64,000 nt of DNA from the NCBI GenBank assembly GCA_003151115.1, contig PLWS01000006.1:151755-215754 (forward strand), read 5' to 3'. The notes beneath the pieces were generated by a model. It saw nothing but the letters and a program-made list of their open reading frames with translations, made no database searches and was not told the origin of the DNA. This document shows, one piece after another, positions 27,765 through 37,302 of this stretch (position 1 is its first letter; each line of letters opens with the position of its first letter). A program made the translations under genes and the position numbers. Source of the stretch: Vulcanimicrobiota bacterium. Its GTDB lineage: Bacteria > Vulcanimicrobiota > Vulcanimicrobiia > Vulcanimicrobiales > Vulcanimicrobiaceae.

Positions 27765-28594
27765 TCGAGCAGTTGGTCGCACCGTTCCATTATGCGTTCA
27801 TGCAGCGCGCGTTCTTGACGGCAATTCTGGTCGGCGTTCTGTGCGCGACGATGGGAACGTATGTGATTTTGCGAAAACTGGCGTTTATCGGCGATGGCAT
27901 TGCGCACGCCTCATTCGCGGGAATCGTGATCGCGTATCTGCGCGGTACGAACTTTTATCTCGGGGCGGGACTCGTTGCGGTCATCACGGCGCTCGGAATC
28001 GGCTTCGTGCACCGGCGCGGGAAGATCTCGCTCGACACGGCCATCGGCGTGCTTTTCACCGGGGCTTTCGCGTTCGGCATTTTCCTGATGAGCCGTCAGC
28101 GCACGTACTCGGTGGACTTACAGAGTTTCTTGTTCGGCGATATTCTTTCGGTCGGCCCGCAAGACGTGGTCATGATCGTCGCGCTCGCGCTTGTGGTCGG
28201 CATCGTGACGACGCTGCTTTTCCGCTCGCTTCTGTACACTTCATTCGATCCGGTGGTCGCGCAGGCGAGCGGGATGAACGCCAACGCGGTCGAGTATGTG
28301 CTGCTGGTCTTGATCGCGCTCACCATCATCATCTCACTGCAAGCGGTCGGCATCATTCTCGTGGCGGCGCTCCTGGTAACGCCGGCGGCAGCCGCATATC
28401 AATTGACCGATCGCTTTGCGCCGATGATGGCGCTTTCGGCGCTTTTCGGCGCACTGTGTGCGGTCGGCGGACTCTACCTGTCGTATTATTTGGCCAGCGC
28501 CAGCGGCGCGACGATCGTCTTGGTTGCGACCGTGCTCTTTTTCGCCTCGGTCGGCGGCAAACAAGTGCGCTTGGCTATCGCGCGGCGAACGTGA
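27761..28594 (+). CDS. metal ABC transporter permease (ZnuB family)
   Basis: A 277-residue inner-membrane permease of the ABC-3 family with about eight to nine hydrophobic segments and family stretches GDGIAHASFAGIVIAY, IGVLFTGAFAFGIFLMS and LVAALLVTPAAAAY. It completes the regulator, binding-protein, ATPase and permease operon. Its 3' end overlaps the convergent secreted-protein gene by 20 bases. Confidence 0.94.
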   Translation: MIEQLVAPFHYAFMQRAFLTAILVGVLCATMGTYVILRKLAFIGDGIAHASFAGIVIAYLRGTNFYLGAGLVAVITALGIGFVHRRGKISLDTAIGVLFTGAFAFGIFLMSRQRTYSVDLQSFLFGDILSVGPQDVVMIVALALVVGIVTTLLFRSLLYTSFDPVVAQASGMNANAVEYVLLVLIALTIIISLQAVGIILVAALLVTPAAAAYQLTDRFAPMMALSALFGALCAVGGLYLSYYLASASGATIVLVATVLFFASVGGKQVRLAIARRT

Positions 28595-29363
28595 ACGGCG
28601 CCGTGTAGATTGACGTACCGTCGTTGAACTGCAGCCACATCTTGTAAAGACCTTTCGTTAGCGGCGGCGCTCGCAGCGCATACTCGCAACAGATGCCTTG
28701 GTCGCTCGCGCCATCGATGTGCGTGTAGGTGAGCGATGATGTGTTGACGAGAAAAGCGTGCGCCCACACGACGTGATACGGAGCGACGCCGGACGAACGC
28801 GGATCGCGATTGATGTCGACGGTGAGCGACTGCGAACGCATCGCGGGCACGCGCGACTGATCGAGCGAGACGTCGTATGGACCCGCCCGCGCGCGGACCG
28901 ACGGAGCTTTGACCGTCACCGTCAAGTTGTGCGGAGCTCCGGATTGCAGCACGAAGCGGAAAACCTGTTCGGGCCGGCCGGCCGGCTGCGATGCCACGTA
29001 GGCGTAATAGCGGTGGCCGCGCTCGAGCAGTACGGGAAGCCGGAAGATGCCGCTTTGCGACGGCTGCGGATGCAGATGCCCGAACGATTGAAAGTCGTCG
29101 CGCACGACGACCACGTGCAGCATCTCGCCTTCGGTCAGCGCGTAGCGCGTCAGCGGCGACTGCGAATGCAGCGGATATTGCACCAGCGATAAGGTCTGCG
29201 TGCCGAACGGCCCGTTCGTGAGCGAGAGGCGCGACACGATCTGCGCCTTTCCACCGGCGAGCGCAAACTGTCCGGTCTGTTGCACGATCGCCGCGCGCGC
29301 GACGTAAAACGTCAGCGCGCAGAGTGCGACTGCAACTACTCCCCGGATCGAACGACCTTCCAT
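28575..29363 (-). CDS. secreted beta-sandwich protein with HLHP motif
   Basis: A 262-residue exported protein with an N-terminal signal (about residues 8-25). The core motif MLHVVVVRDDFQSFGHLHPQ is characteristic of a cupredoxin-like family of secreted proteins found near metal and redox genes. Later strands include YRYYAYVAS-like and YKMWLQFNDG elements. The histidines suggest a metal site, probably copper, by inference. A strong ribosome site (AGGAAAGGAAAC) precedes ATG 29363, which lies 28 bases inside the upstream gene. It is convergent with the importer operon. Confidence 0.65.
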   Translation of the reverse strand: MEGRSIRGVVAVALCALTFYVARAAIVQQTGQFALAGGKAQIVSRLSLTNGPFGTQTLSLVQYPLHSQSPLTRYALTEGEMLHVVVVRDDFQSFGHLHPQPSQSGIFRLPVLLERGHRYYAYVASQPAGRPEQVFRFVLQSGAPHNLTVTVKAPSVRARAGPYDVSLDQSRVPAMRSQSLTVDINRDPRSSGVAPYHVVWAHAFLVNTSSLTYTHIDGASDQGICCEYALRAPPLTKGLYKMWLQFNDGTSIYTAPFTFAAR

Positions 29364-29596
29364 GTTTCCTTTCCTGTAGGCTCCAAGAAACCGGCAGCGG
29401 CCAAAGCGTCCAGCGCCTCGGTCAGCGCCGCTCGCTCGTTCTTATTGGGCATACCCGCCCAACGCATCGCCGTCTCACCCAACTGGATCTCGGCGCCTTC
29501 GCGGAGCAGCTCCCGAAGGAAACTCGCCGGCAATTTGACCCGCTCCATGCGGCGCGCCACGGGCTCGAGAGCGGCGTCGAAATCCGATTCAGCCAT
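29336..29596 (-). CDS. small helical protein of unknown function
   Basis: An 86-residue cytoplasmic protein from ATG 29596. The composition is charged and helical (ALEPVARRMERVKLP, LREGAEIQLGETAMRW, ALTEALDALAAAGFLEP), like a small winged-helix or adaptor. It overlaps the upstream glycosidase by 8 bases and the downstream secreted-protein gene by 28 bases, so it is in the middle of a three-gene operon. No family recognised. Confidence 0.6.
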   Translation of the reverse strand: MAESDFDAALEPVARRMERVKLPASFLRELLREGAEIQLGETAMRWAGMPNKNERAALTEALDALAAAGFLEPTGKETWKVVRSGE

Positions 29597-30758
29597 GCGT
29601 GGACGCATACGCTCCGTAGGCGACCTTTACCCCGCCGGGCTGCATCTCGGACCATGAGTTCTCGTCGACGACCGGCGGCGGTGGCGGCAGCGCGTGCCGG
29701 TTTTCCGACGCAAACGATTTAAGGACGCTTGCGACGGGCTTCTCGGTTCCGTCGTCGCGAATGATGCCGAAGGTCAGCTCGTGCGGCGCGCGATCGAAGG
29801 GCGGCGTTGTGCGCAGCGCTTTCGCGTAGTCGGCCCAGCACCACCAAAATGCTCCAAGCGCCCCACACCGGTGCAAACGATCGAGTACCGCATAAGCGTA
29901 GCTCGCCATTTCGTCTTCGCTCAAGCAGACGAACGCGCTGCCTTGAGGAGAGTCGTCCCGGGGGCAACCCGGGTTGCCGAACTCGTTGAAGAGCACGGCC
30001 TTGCCCGAAACCGACTGCATGAGCCGGCACAAGAACGGCACGACGTTCGGGTCGGTGCGGCCGCGCGCGAAATCCGCATAGACCGAATAGCCGTGCATCA
30101 CCGAGCAGACCAGCGGCTTGCAAAAACCGGCGAAGCGAAAGTTGCGATCCTGCGTCAAATCTTCGGAATGATTTCCGGCGGTGACGCCGGCGTCGGAGGT
30201 TTCAATCAAGTCGCTCGTCAGCCGCGCGCACCATTCGTTGGCGATCTTCGGCGATGACGGGATGCGCAGGTTGCTGAACTCATTGCCGAGATCCCACATC
30301 AGAAGCGCGGGGTGGTTGCGGTAACGCGAACCGATCGTTTTGGCCAACAAACGTGACGCTTCCAAAATCGGTCCCGAATAGATATCACCGGCGCCCCACG
30401 GCAGCTCGCGCCCGCCGCTGAACGTTCGGAAGCGGCCCGCCGGCCGCGAGCGATCCAGCGCCCATTGCGGCAGCCAGTTCACGCCGCTCATGTGCCCGGT
30501 GAAAAGGCTCGGCATCGCTTGTAAGCGCGCATCGGCAAGCGCGTTCATCAGGGCATCGAGTCGCTTGAGCATCGAATCATCGACGCGATCGGGCGCTGGC
30601 TGAAACTCGTCCCAGCCGATGAAGAAGCGCACGACCTCGAGGCCCAGGCCCCGAATGCGCGCGAAATCTTCCCGCAGCTCGCCGAGATCGAACCGCCGCC
30701 ACATGTACATCGCGCTGCGGCGAGGCCAATAGTTGATCCCGAGCAAAAACTCTGCCAC
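29589..30758 (-). CDS. GH5-like glycoside hydrolase (TIM barrel)
   Basis: A protein of about 389 residues with the order of a GH5/clan A barrel: [20 protein letters not shown], then the acid/base glutamate in [23 protein letters not shown], and the nucleophile glutamate in [11 protein letters not shown], followed by FWWCWADY. No signal peptide is visible, so it acts in the cytoplasm or the start is misassigned. I chose GTG 30758 behind GGAGAAAG; the open frame upstream runs over the divergent purE. Its substrate (beta-mannan or beta-glucan type) cannot be fixed. Confidence 0.8.
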   Translation of the reverse strand: MAEFLLGINYWPRRSAMYMWRRFDLGELREDFARIRGLGLEVVRFFIGWDEFQPAPDRVDDSMLKRLDALMNALADARLQAMPSLFTGHMSGVNWLPQWALDRSRPAGRFRTFSGGRELPWGAGDIYSGPILEASRLLAKTIGSRYRNHPALLMWDLGNEFSNLRIPSSPKIANEWCARLTSDLIETSDAGVTAGNHSEDLTQDRNFRFAGFCKPLVCSVMHGYSVYADFARGRTDPNVVPFLCRLMQSVSGKAVLFNEFGNPGCPRDDSPQGSAFVCLSEDEMASYAYAVLDRLHRCGALGAFWWCWADYAKALRTTPPFDRAPHELTFGIIRDDGTEKPVASVLKSFASENRHALPPPPPVVDENSWSEMQPGGVKVAYGAYASTHG

Positions 30759-30819
30759 GCTGCGGCTTTCTCCAAAAAGAGCGAGGGCGCTTTTGAAGGC
30801 GGCGCGAAGGCCGCCGCAG

Positions 30820-31305
30820 ATGGCCGCTGCGAACGAACCCTTGGTCGGTATCATTATGGGCAGCACCTCCGATTTGGAGACGATGGCCGACGCCCGCGAC
30901 ACGCTGCAAGAGCTCGAGATTCCATTCGAGTTGAAAGTCGTTTCCGCGCACCGGACCCCGGATGAAATGTACGCGTATGCGGAAGGCGCGGAACGGCGCG
31001 GCGTGCGCGTGATTATCGCCGGCGCGGGCGGCGCCGCGCACTTGCCCGGCATGACGGCCGCCAAGACGCTGCTGCCGGTGATTGGCGTGCCGGTGCAGTC
31101 GCACGCACTTGGCGGAATCGACTCGCTGCTTTCGATCGCGCAGATGCCCAAAGGTGTTCCCGTCGCGGCGATGGCGATTGGAAATGCCACCAATGCGGCA
31201 CTGCTCGCGGCGCGCATCCTCGCACTGAACGACGCCAAGCTCAAGGTGCGCTTGGAAGCGTTCGTGCGGCGCATGCACGATTCGGTCGTTTCCACCGAGT
31301 TGTGA
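30820..31305 (+). CDS. purE: N5-carboxyaminoimidazole ribonucleotide mutase
   Basis: A 161-residue class I PurE that isomerises N5-CAIR to CAIR in purine synthesis. Motifs: [36 protein letters not shown] and PVIGVPV. I chose ATG 30820; an open frame to 30733 lies over the divergent glycosidase. The stop overlaps the purK start (GTGA), giving the usual purEK pair. Confidence 0.96.
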   Translation: MAAANEPLVGIIMGSTSDLETMADARDTLQELEIPFELKVVSAHRTPDEMYAYAEGAERRGVRVIIAGAGGAAHLPGMTAAKTLLPVIGVPVQSHALGGIDSLLSIAQMPKGVPVAAMAIGNATNAALLAARILALNDAKLKVRLEAFVRRMHDSVVSTEL

Positions 31306-32453
31306 TTCGTACTATCGGCGTCATCGGCGGCGGACAGCTCGGCCGCATGTTTGCGCTCGACGCCAAGCGGATGGGGTACGACGTCATCACTCTCGACCCG
31401 CAGCCGCGCTCGCCATGCGGCCAGATCGCCGACGAACAGATCGTCGCCCCGTACGATGACTTCGATGCCATCGAACGCTTGGGCGCGCGTACCGATGTTG
31501 TGACCTACGAATTCGAAAACATTGCGATCGAGTCGGTCCGCCGTTTGGAAACTCGCGGATATGCCGTTGCGCCGAGCAGCCGCGTTCTGCAGATTACGCA
31601 GGACCGGATCGCCGAAAAAACCTTTGCTCGCGATTGCGGCGCGCCTGTTGCCGAGTTCGCGGAGGTTTCATCTCCCGGCGACATACGCAGCGCCGGCGAG
31701 CGAATCGGTTATCCGGCCGTACTGAAGACGGTCAGCGGCGGCTACGACGGCAAGGGTCAATGGCGCGTCACCGGCGAGAGCGAAGCGCTCGCGGCTTTAG
31801 CGGCAGCCGGCGGTTCGCGCCTAATCTTCGAACGCCTCATTCCGTTCGAGCGCGAGATCAGCGTCATCTGCACGCGGAGCGCCCGCGGCGAGATCGTTTC
31901 GTATCCGCCGGCGGAAAACGAGCACGACGCCGGCATTCTTTCACTCTCGCTCGTGCCGGCGCGCGTGTCACCCGCGCTCGCGCACAAAGCCCGCGAGGTT
32001 ACCGAGCGTATCGCCGGCGCGCTGGAAATCGTGGGAACGTTTTGTGTCGAGTTCTTCGTCGCTGAAGGCGACCTACTGGTGAACGAAATCGCGCCGCGCC
32101 CGCACAACAGCGGGCACTACACGATCGATGCGACGCGCTGCTCGCAATACGAACAGCACGTGCGCGCCATCTGCGGCCTGCCGCTTTCGCCGCCCGAGCT
32201 GATCCGAAACGCGATCATGGTCAACATCCTCGGCGCAGGAACCGGCAACCAGCTGCAAGGCGTCGAGCAGCTGCTGAAAGATCCGTCGATCGTGCTGCAC
32301 GTCTACGGCAAGCGGCACGCGCCTAACCGCCGGAAGATGGGGCATTTTACGATGTTGATCGACGGCCCGGTTACCGACCGCGACATCGCACGCGCACGCG
32401 CCGCGCGCGCGCTGCTGCACTGGGAAGAGACGGATCTTTCAGCGACCGCCTAG
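31302..32453 (+). CDS. purK: N5-carboxyaminoimidazole ribonucleotide synthase
   Basis: A 383-residue ATP-grasp enzyme that carboxylates aminoimidazole ribonucleotide with ATP and bicarbonate. Motifs: [41 protein letters not shown] (ATP-grasp), FCVEFFV and [16 protein letters not shown]. The GTG start overlaps the purE stop. The 3' end overlaps the convergent glycosyltransferase gene by 15 bases. Confidence 0.96.
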   Translation: MIRTIGVIGGGQLGRMFALDAKRMGYDVITLDPQPRSPCGQIADEQIVAPYDDFDAIERLGARTDVVTYEFENIAIESVRRLETRGYAVAPSSRVLQITQDRIAEKTFARDCGAPVAEFAEVSSPGDIRSAGERIGYPAVLKTVSGGYDGKGQWRVTGESEALAALAAAGGSRLIFERLIPFEREISVICTRSARGEIVSYPPAENEHDAGILSLSLVPARVSPALAHKAREVTERIAGALEIVGTFCVEFFVAEGDLLVNEIAPRPHNSGHYTIDATRCSQYEQHVRAICGLPLSPPELIRNAIMVNILGAGTGNQLQGVEQLLKDPSIVLHVYGKRHAPNRRKMGHFTMLIDGPVTDRDIARARAARALLHWEETDLSATA

Positions 32454-33590
32454 CGTGGGCTGAATCCTCGGTTTGGGCGGAATATCCGTAAAGGCCATCG
32501 GTCGGTCCCACCAATCGTGTTCGCGCCAACGCAACTGTTCCGCAGTCGGCTTTGGCGGGAGTTTTTGTTCCAGCGCGGTCGCATAGGCGTCCGCGTACCG
32601 GTCGATCATTCGCTCGACGGAAAACTGCGCTTCAACGCGTGCTCGGCACGCCTTCCGATCCAGCGCGGCAAGCTTCGGAACTTTTGCGAGCGCATCGTCC
32701 ACGTTTTCGCATAAGAATCCGGTCACGCCGTCCACGACGATTTCGGGAACGGAGCCGAGTCGCGAGCCGAGCACCGGCGTTCCGCACGCCATGGCTTCCA
32801 CCAACGTCAAACCAAAGCGCTCGGGTCGCGTGTTCATATGCACGAGCCCGAGTGCGTTGCTTAAAAGCTCGTTACGCCCCTCGCGTTGCACTTCTCCCAA
32901 GAACTGAATCTGCTCGCCGTCGATGTGCGGTGCGATCTCATCGTGAAAGTATCGCTCGTCCTGGGGAATCGCCGCAATTTTCAGCTGCTTGCCGCTGCGC
33001 TTAGCGATCTCGATTGCTAAGTGCGCGCCTTTTTCGGGGTGAAAGCGCCCGAGAAAGACCAGATACTCGCCGGGCTTTTCGTTGAAGGTAAAACCGGCCG
33101 GATCGATCCCGTTGTAGGTTGTCGCCAAGTAGTGCAAGCCCGGATCGCGATCGGCGTCGCTGATCGAGCAGAAGAAACTGCGCCACGCACATGCGTAGTA
33201 GGCCGCCAGAATCTGCGGAGTCGAAAACCCGTGAATCGTGGTGACGAGCGGCGGAGCTTTCATGCCGAGTGCGTAGGTCATCGGTTTCCAGTCGAGATTG
33301 TTGTGGATGAGGTCGAAGTCGCCCGCACGTTCGAAGAGCCGCGCCATGTGCAGAGTCGAAAAAACTTCGCCGTTCAGATTCGGATCTTCGCCGATGCCGC
33401 AAGGTACGACCGATTCGAGCTTGCCTTCAAAGGCGGAGTTTCCGGTGGCGAACAGCGTGACATCGGCGCCGCGCCGGCGCATTCCGTCGGCGATGTTGAA
33501 AGCCACTTGCTCCCACGGGCCGTAGCCGGGCGGCGGCGTAGGCCACGTGATCGGCGCGAGAACCGCGAGTCGGAGCCCGGAGAGATTCAT
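32439..33590 (-). CDS. GT4 family glycosyltransferase
   Basis: A 383-residue GT-B enzyme. The N-terminal lobe has LAPITWPTPPPGYGPWEQVA, the donor lobe has LVFLGRFHPEKGAHLAIE, and the E-x7-E motif is in ERFGLTLVEAMACGTPVLG. It would transfer a sugar from a nucleotide donor; the acceptor is unknown. The start overlaps the amidohydrolase stop (ATGA), making it the last gene of a four-gene operon with leucine-degradation genes, a functionally mixed grouping. Confidence 0.9.
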   Translation of the reverse strand: MNLSGLRLAVLAPITWPTPPPGYGPWEQVAFNIADGMRRRGADVTLFATGNSAFEGKLESVVPCGIGEDPNLNGEVFSTLHMARLFERAGDFDLIHNNLDWKPMTYALGMKAPPLVTTIHGFSTPQILAAYYACAWRSFFCSISDADRDPGLHYLATTYNGIDPAGFTFNEKPGEYLVFLGRFHPEKGAHLAIEIAKRSGKQLKIAAIPQDERYFHDEIAPHIDGEQIQFLGEVQREGRNELLSNALGLVHMNTRPERFGLTLVEAMACGTPVLGSRLGSVPEIVVDGVTGFLCENVDDALAKVPKLAALDRKACRARVEAQFSVERMIDRYADAYATALEQKLPPKPTAEQLRWREHDWWDRPMAFTDIPPKPRIQPTLGGR

Positions 33591-34741
33591 GCGCCGGCGC
33601 GGATGCCGGCTTTGAATACTTCGCGCGGCGCGCGGAGCGCGGTCAGATCCTTGCCTGCGTCGCGATCGAGCAAAAGCAGATCGGCGGGCTCGCCGGCTTC
33701 CAGCACGCCGCGATGCAGGCCGATGAGTTCGGCAGCGGTCGCCGTCGCCGCATGCAAGGCCTGCTGCGCGCTCATGCCGAGGAGCTTTTGCATGAGGATC
33801 ACTTCTTCGGCGTACTTGTCGTGATAGTTGAAAGGCGTGCCGGCGTCCGAACCGCCCGCGATCTTCACGCCCGCTTCGAATGCGCGGCGGATGTTGCGCA
33901 ACATATGTTCGCTGACTTCGCGCGCCTTGCGAACGACATACTCTGGCTGCCCGCCCTTTTCAGCGTGCTCCATGATACAGGTTGGGGCGGTCAAGGTCGG
34001 CACGAGATAGGCTCCGGTGCTGGCGAAAAGTTCGAGCGCTTCATCGTCGAGCATATGCCCGTGTTCGATCGAATCGACGCCGGCGCGCAGCGCGTCTTTT
34101 ATGCCTTGCGTCCCGATCGCGTGCGCGGCGACGCGCATCTGGTGGCGGTGCGCCTCTTCGCAAGCCGCGCGCATCTCCTCTTCGAGCAGCTGCGCCAAGC
34201 CGGGAACCGCGCCTTTGGTCAGCACGCCACCCGTTGCGATCAATTTGATGCAGTCGGCGCCGGCCTTGCGCTGCTCGCGCACGGCCTTGCGCGCGTCCCA
34301 CGGCCCGTCGACTTCGCGACCGATGAACCAGCCATGGCCGCCGGTCATGCACAAAATGAAGCCGGCCGCCGAAATGCGCGGGCCGGCGATGCGCCCTTCG
34401 TTGACGGCGTCGCGAATGCGAATCGCAATCGCCTCGGAACCTCCCGGCTCGCGAATCGTCGTCACGCCGGCGCGCAAGGATTTCTGCGCGTTTTCGACCG
34501 CGTGCAGCATGCGCTCGAGCGGCGGCATGGCCAGGATCGCCGACATCGGATCGGGTTCGCCGCTCATCTCCAAATGCGCGTGCGCGTTCACCAAACCCGG
34601 CGTAACGCACGCGGCTTCGTAATCGCACTTGCCGCCGGCATCGCGGAACTCGCGCACGACGCCGTCTTCGATTAGAAGGTCGACGTTTTTACGCGGCGCG
34701 TCCAGCGACCCGTCGTAGAGAATGCCGGCGCGTACGATCAC
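33587..34741 (-). CDS. metal-dependent amidohydrolase (imidazolonepropionase/prolidase-like)
   Basis: A 384-residue amidohydrolase-superfamily enzyme. Metal ligands: NAHAHLEM (HxH), the carbamylated-lysine position in GADCIKLIATGGV, the histidines in AAHAIGTQG and SIEHGHML, and the aspartate in AGGSDAGTPF. The family includes Xaa-Pro/Xaa-Arg dipeptidases and imidazolonepropionases; the substrate is open. No signal peptide. ATGA overlaps on both sides couple it to HMG-CoA lyase and the glycosyltransferase. Confidence 0.88.
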   Translation of the reverse strand: MIVRAGILYDGSLDAPRKNVDLLIEDGVVREFRDAGGKCDYEAACVTPGLVNAHAHLEMSGEPDPMSAILAMPPLERMLHAVENAQKSLRAGVTTIREPGGSEAIAIRIRDAVNEGRIAGPRISAAGFILCMTGGHGWFIGREVDGPWDARKAVREQRKAGADCIKLIATGGVLTKGAVPGLAQLLEEEMRAACEEAHRHQMRVAAHAIGTQGIKDALRAGVDSIEHGHMLDDEALELFASTGAYLVPTLTAPTCIMEHAEKGGQPEYVVRKAREVSEHMLRNIRRAFEAGVKIAGGSDAGTPFNYHDKYAEEVILMQKLLGMSAQQALHAATATAAELIGLHRGVLEAGEPADLLLLDRDAGKDLTALRAPREVFKAGIRAGA

Positions 34742-35667
34742 GGTGCAGCCTGTCCTGAGCCTGGTCGAAGGGCCCTTTCCAAGGCTTGAAACGCTTTGCT
34801 GGTGAGTTCGTGTCCGAGCACGCCGCCGATGAATCGCGACGCTGCGCGTATTTTGTCGAGGCTTACGCCCGTTTCAATTCCCATGCCGTGCAACATATAG
34901 AGCAGATCCTCCGTGCCGAGATTTCCAGTGGCGCCGGGCGCGTAGGGACAGCCGCCGAGCCCGCCGCTACTCGAGTCGAAGATGGCGATGCCGTGCTGCA
35001 GCGCCGCGTAAACGTTTGCGAGCGCGGTTCCGCGCGTGTCGTGGAAATGAAACGCAATCTTATCGGTCGCGCACTCGCGCAGCAGCCGCGGTACCAACTC
35101 GTCGACCTGACTCGGGACTCCGACGCCGATCGTATCGCCGATCGAGACTTCGTCGCAGCCGAGATCGAACAACTTGCGTGTCACGTCCACTACGACCGCC
35201 GGCAAGACCGCGTCGCCGAAGGGCGAGCCGAAAGCCGTCGAGACGTAGCCGCGAACCCAGAAGGCATTCTCTTTGGCGTTGCGCACGACGTCGCGAAACG
35301 TTTCGATAGACTCGTCGATCGTCATGTTGATGTTGCGTTTGGTGAACTCTTCTGAGGCTGCCGTAAATACCGCGATCGCGTCGGCGCCGGCTTCCTTCGC
35401 GCGTTCGAGGCCGCGCACGTTGGGCGTGAGCACCGGATAGCGCACGCCCGGTTTCTTGCGTATGCGCTTGTAGACTTCGGCGGCGTCGGCTAGCTTGGGA
35501 ATCGCTTTCGGACTCACAAACGACGTCGCTTCGATCATCGTCAAGCCTGTTTCGCTTAAGAGATCGATGTAGCGCACCTTGTCGTCAGTGGAGACGACCG
35601 CGTGCTCGTTCTGCAGGCCGTCGCGCGCGCCCATTTCGCAGACGCGCACGAATTGAGGAATGCTCAT
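34738..35667 (-). CDS. hydroxymethylglutaryl-CoA lyase
   Basis: A 309-residue TIM-barrel lyase splitting HMG-CoA to acetyl-CoA and acetoacetate, the last step of leucine degradation. Motifs: CEMGARDGLQNE, IEATSFVSPKAIPKLADA, metal-binding FHFHDTRGTALAN, and the catalytic cysteine in SGLGGCPYAPGATGN. The last ten or so residues (LRPGSGQAAP) are encoded by a dispersed genomic repeat. It overlaps the hydratase (ATGA) and the amidohydrolase. Confidence 0.94.
   Translation of the reverse strand: MSIPQFVRVCEMGARDGLQNEHAVVSTDDKVRYIDLLSETGLTMIEATSFVSPKAIPKLADAAEVYKRIRKKPGVRYPVLTPNVRGLERAKEAGADAIAVFTAASEEFTKRNINMTIDESIETFRDVVRNAKENAFWVRGYVSTAFGSPFGDAVLPAVVVDVTRKLFDLGCDEVSIGDTIGVGVPSQVDELVPRLLRECATDKIAFHFHDTRGTALANVYAALQHGIAIFDSSSGGLGGCPYAPGATGNLGTEDLLYMLHGMGIETGVSLDKIRAASRFIGGVLGHELTSKAFQALERALRPGSGQAAP
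34749..34775. repeat. dispersed CCCTTCGACC-type repeat at gene 3' end
   Basis: The minus strand reads GGGCCCTTCGACCAGGCTCA followed by GGACAGG, the same family as the copies at 26165 and 43676. It forms the C-terminal codons of the HMG-CoA lyase. Confidence 0.6.
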
Positions 35668-36446
35668 TTCCAGCTTGGCGGACGCCGCTCGAGAAATGCG
35701 CGCAAGCCTTCTTGTCCCTCGTCCGATACGCGCTGCGCCGCGGTCGCCTCGGCCGTAAGTTCGAGCGTCTCGTCATACGGCGTTTCGCGCACGCGCGGAA
35801 TCAATTTTTTCACCGCCGCAATCGCGCTGGGGCCTGCGCTCAAAATTTCGTTGATCACGCGCTCGATGGCGACGTCGAGCCTGTCGCCGACGACGACTTC
35901 GTGCACGAGCCCGATTGACTGCGCACGTTTTGCATCAAAGCGTTCGCCGGTTAGGAAGAGCGCACGCGCATGCGATGCGCCGATCTTTGCGAGAACGAAC
36001 GGCGAGATGACCGCGGGCGTAATGCCGAGCTTGACTTCGGTAAATCCGAAAACGGTATCGGAAGCCGCAATCGCGATGTCGCAAACGGCCGCCAGCCCTG
36101 CGCCGCCGCCGAGCGCCGCGCCATGGATTTTTGCAACGACCGGTTTCGAGCAGCCGTCAATGGCGCGGAACATTGCGGAAAGCGCGCGCCCACCCGCGAC
36201 GTTGTCTTCGCGCGAGAGCTCCAGTGATTCGCGCATCATCGCCACGTCGGCGCCGCCGCAGAACACCTTGCCTTCCCCCGAGAGCACGACCGCCCGCACG
36301 GCCGGATCTGCGGAAAGACGCTCGAAGGTGGAACGCAGCTGCTCGATCAAATCGCTATCGAGTGCGTTGCGAACATCGGGCCGATTCAGCCGGACCTGCG
36401 CGACGGGGCCGCCGGCGTCACAGCGAAGGACTTCGGGCATGCGCAT
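35664..36446 (-). CDS. enoyl-CoA hydratase, probably methylglutaconyl-CoA hydratase
   Basis: A 260-residue crotonase-fold enzyme. The oxyanion-hole motifs are GKVFCGGADVAMM (around residues 59-71) and HGAALGGGAGLAAVCDIAIA, with the glutamate region GFTEVKLGITPAVISPFV. Coupling to HMG-CoA lyase by an ATGA overlap, plus the carboxylase beta subunit 4 kb away, suggests the LiuC role in leucine degradation. ATG 36446 or 36440 may start translation. Confidence 0.9.
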   Translation of the reverse strand: MRMPEVLRCDAGGPVAQVRLNRPDVRNALDSDLIEQLRSTFERLSADPAVRAVVLSGEGKVFCGGADVAMMRESLELSREDNVAGGRALSAMFRAIDGCSKPVVAKIHGAALGGGAGLAAVCDIAIAASDTVFGFTEVKLGITPAVISPFVLAKIGASHARALFLTGERFDAKRAQSIGLVHEVVVGDRLDVAIERVINEILSAGPSAIAAVKKLIPRVRETPYDETLELTAEATAAQRVSDEGQEGLRAFLERRPPSWK

Positions 36447-36498
36447 CGGCTTCTCGCTCTCATCCGTCGCGGCCTCGCCTGCGTTAATACCGTAAGGA

Positions 36499-37302
36499 AT
36501 GCAAACCGGGAAAGTGGTCTACCGGCACTCCGTCGTCACGCGCTTGACGCATTGGCTTTTTTTTATCGCTTTTTTGGCCTTGGTCAGCAGCGGACTGCAG
36601 ATCTTCAATGCGGCGCCGTACCTGGACGCGTCGGATAAAACCGACCCCGCGCGCCGCGTTCTGCAGATCTATGCGCCCGCGGACAACGTCGGAAGCACCG
36701 TCATTTTCGGCCACGCGTTTAACACCACGGGCTGGCTGGGATGGACCGATGACGGAATGGGCGGGACAACCGGGCGCGCATTTCCCGGCTGGATCACGAT
36801 TCCGTCGTACCAAGACCTTGCAGACGGCCGGACGTGGCATCTCTTTTTCGCTTGGGTCATGGTGTTTTGCGGCATTGCGTATGTGATCTGGGGAATATCC
36901 CGGCACGATCTTCGCGAACTCGTCCTCCGGCCATCGGATGTTCCCAAGCTGTTGCCCATGCAGCTCTATTACTTGCGCTTGCGCAAAGAGCCGCCGCTTC
37001 ACGGAAAGTACAATCCGCTGCAAAAACTCGCCTATACGCTCGTGCTGTTCGTCTTTGCTCCGCTCATCGTCTTGAGCGGATTGGCGCTCTCGCCCAGCTT
37101 CGACGCAACCTTTCCATGGGTCACCGTACTGTTCGGCGGCCGCCAGTTCGCGCGCTTATGGCACTTCGTGCTGATGGTTGCGCTCTGCGGCTTTTTTGCG
37201 ATGCACGTGATCCTCGTGGCGATGACAGGGCTGCGCAATCACATCACGTCGATGATCACCGGGCGCTATAAGCTGGGCGCGCATGACGGGGTCGGCATAT
37301 GA
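36499..37302 (+). CDS. cytochrome b561-type membrane subunit of a molybdoenzyme
   Basis: A 267-residue haem b membrane protein with about four to five helices. Haem-ligand histidines are likely in YRHSVVTRLTHWLFF, RTWHLFFAW, ARLWHFVLM and FFAMHVILV. The pattern resembles formate-dehydrogenase gamma and thiosulfate-reductase cytochromes b. The ATGA overlap with the molybdoenzyme gene suggests it links that enzyme to the quinone pool, replacing the YedZ/MsrQ partner of E. coli. Confidence 0.85.
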   Translation: MQTGKVVYRHSVVTRLTHWLFFIAFLALVSSGLQIFNAAPYLDASDKTDPARRVLQIYAPADNVGSTVIFGHAFNTTGWLGWTDDGMGGTTGRAFPGWITIPSYQDLADGRTWHLFFAWVMVFCGIAYVIWGISRHDLRELVLRPSDVPKLLPMQLYYLRLRKEPPLHGKYNPLQKLAYTLVLFVFAPLIVLSGLALSPSFDATFPWVTVLFGGRQFARLWHFVLMVALCGFFAMHVILVAMTGLRNHITSMITGRYKLGAHDGVGI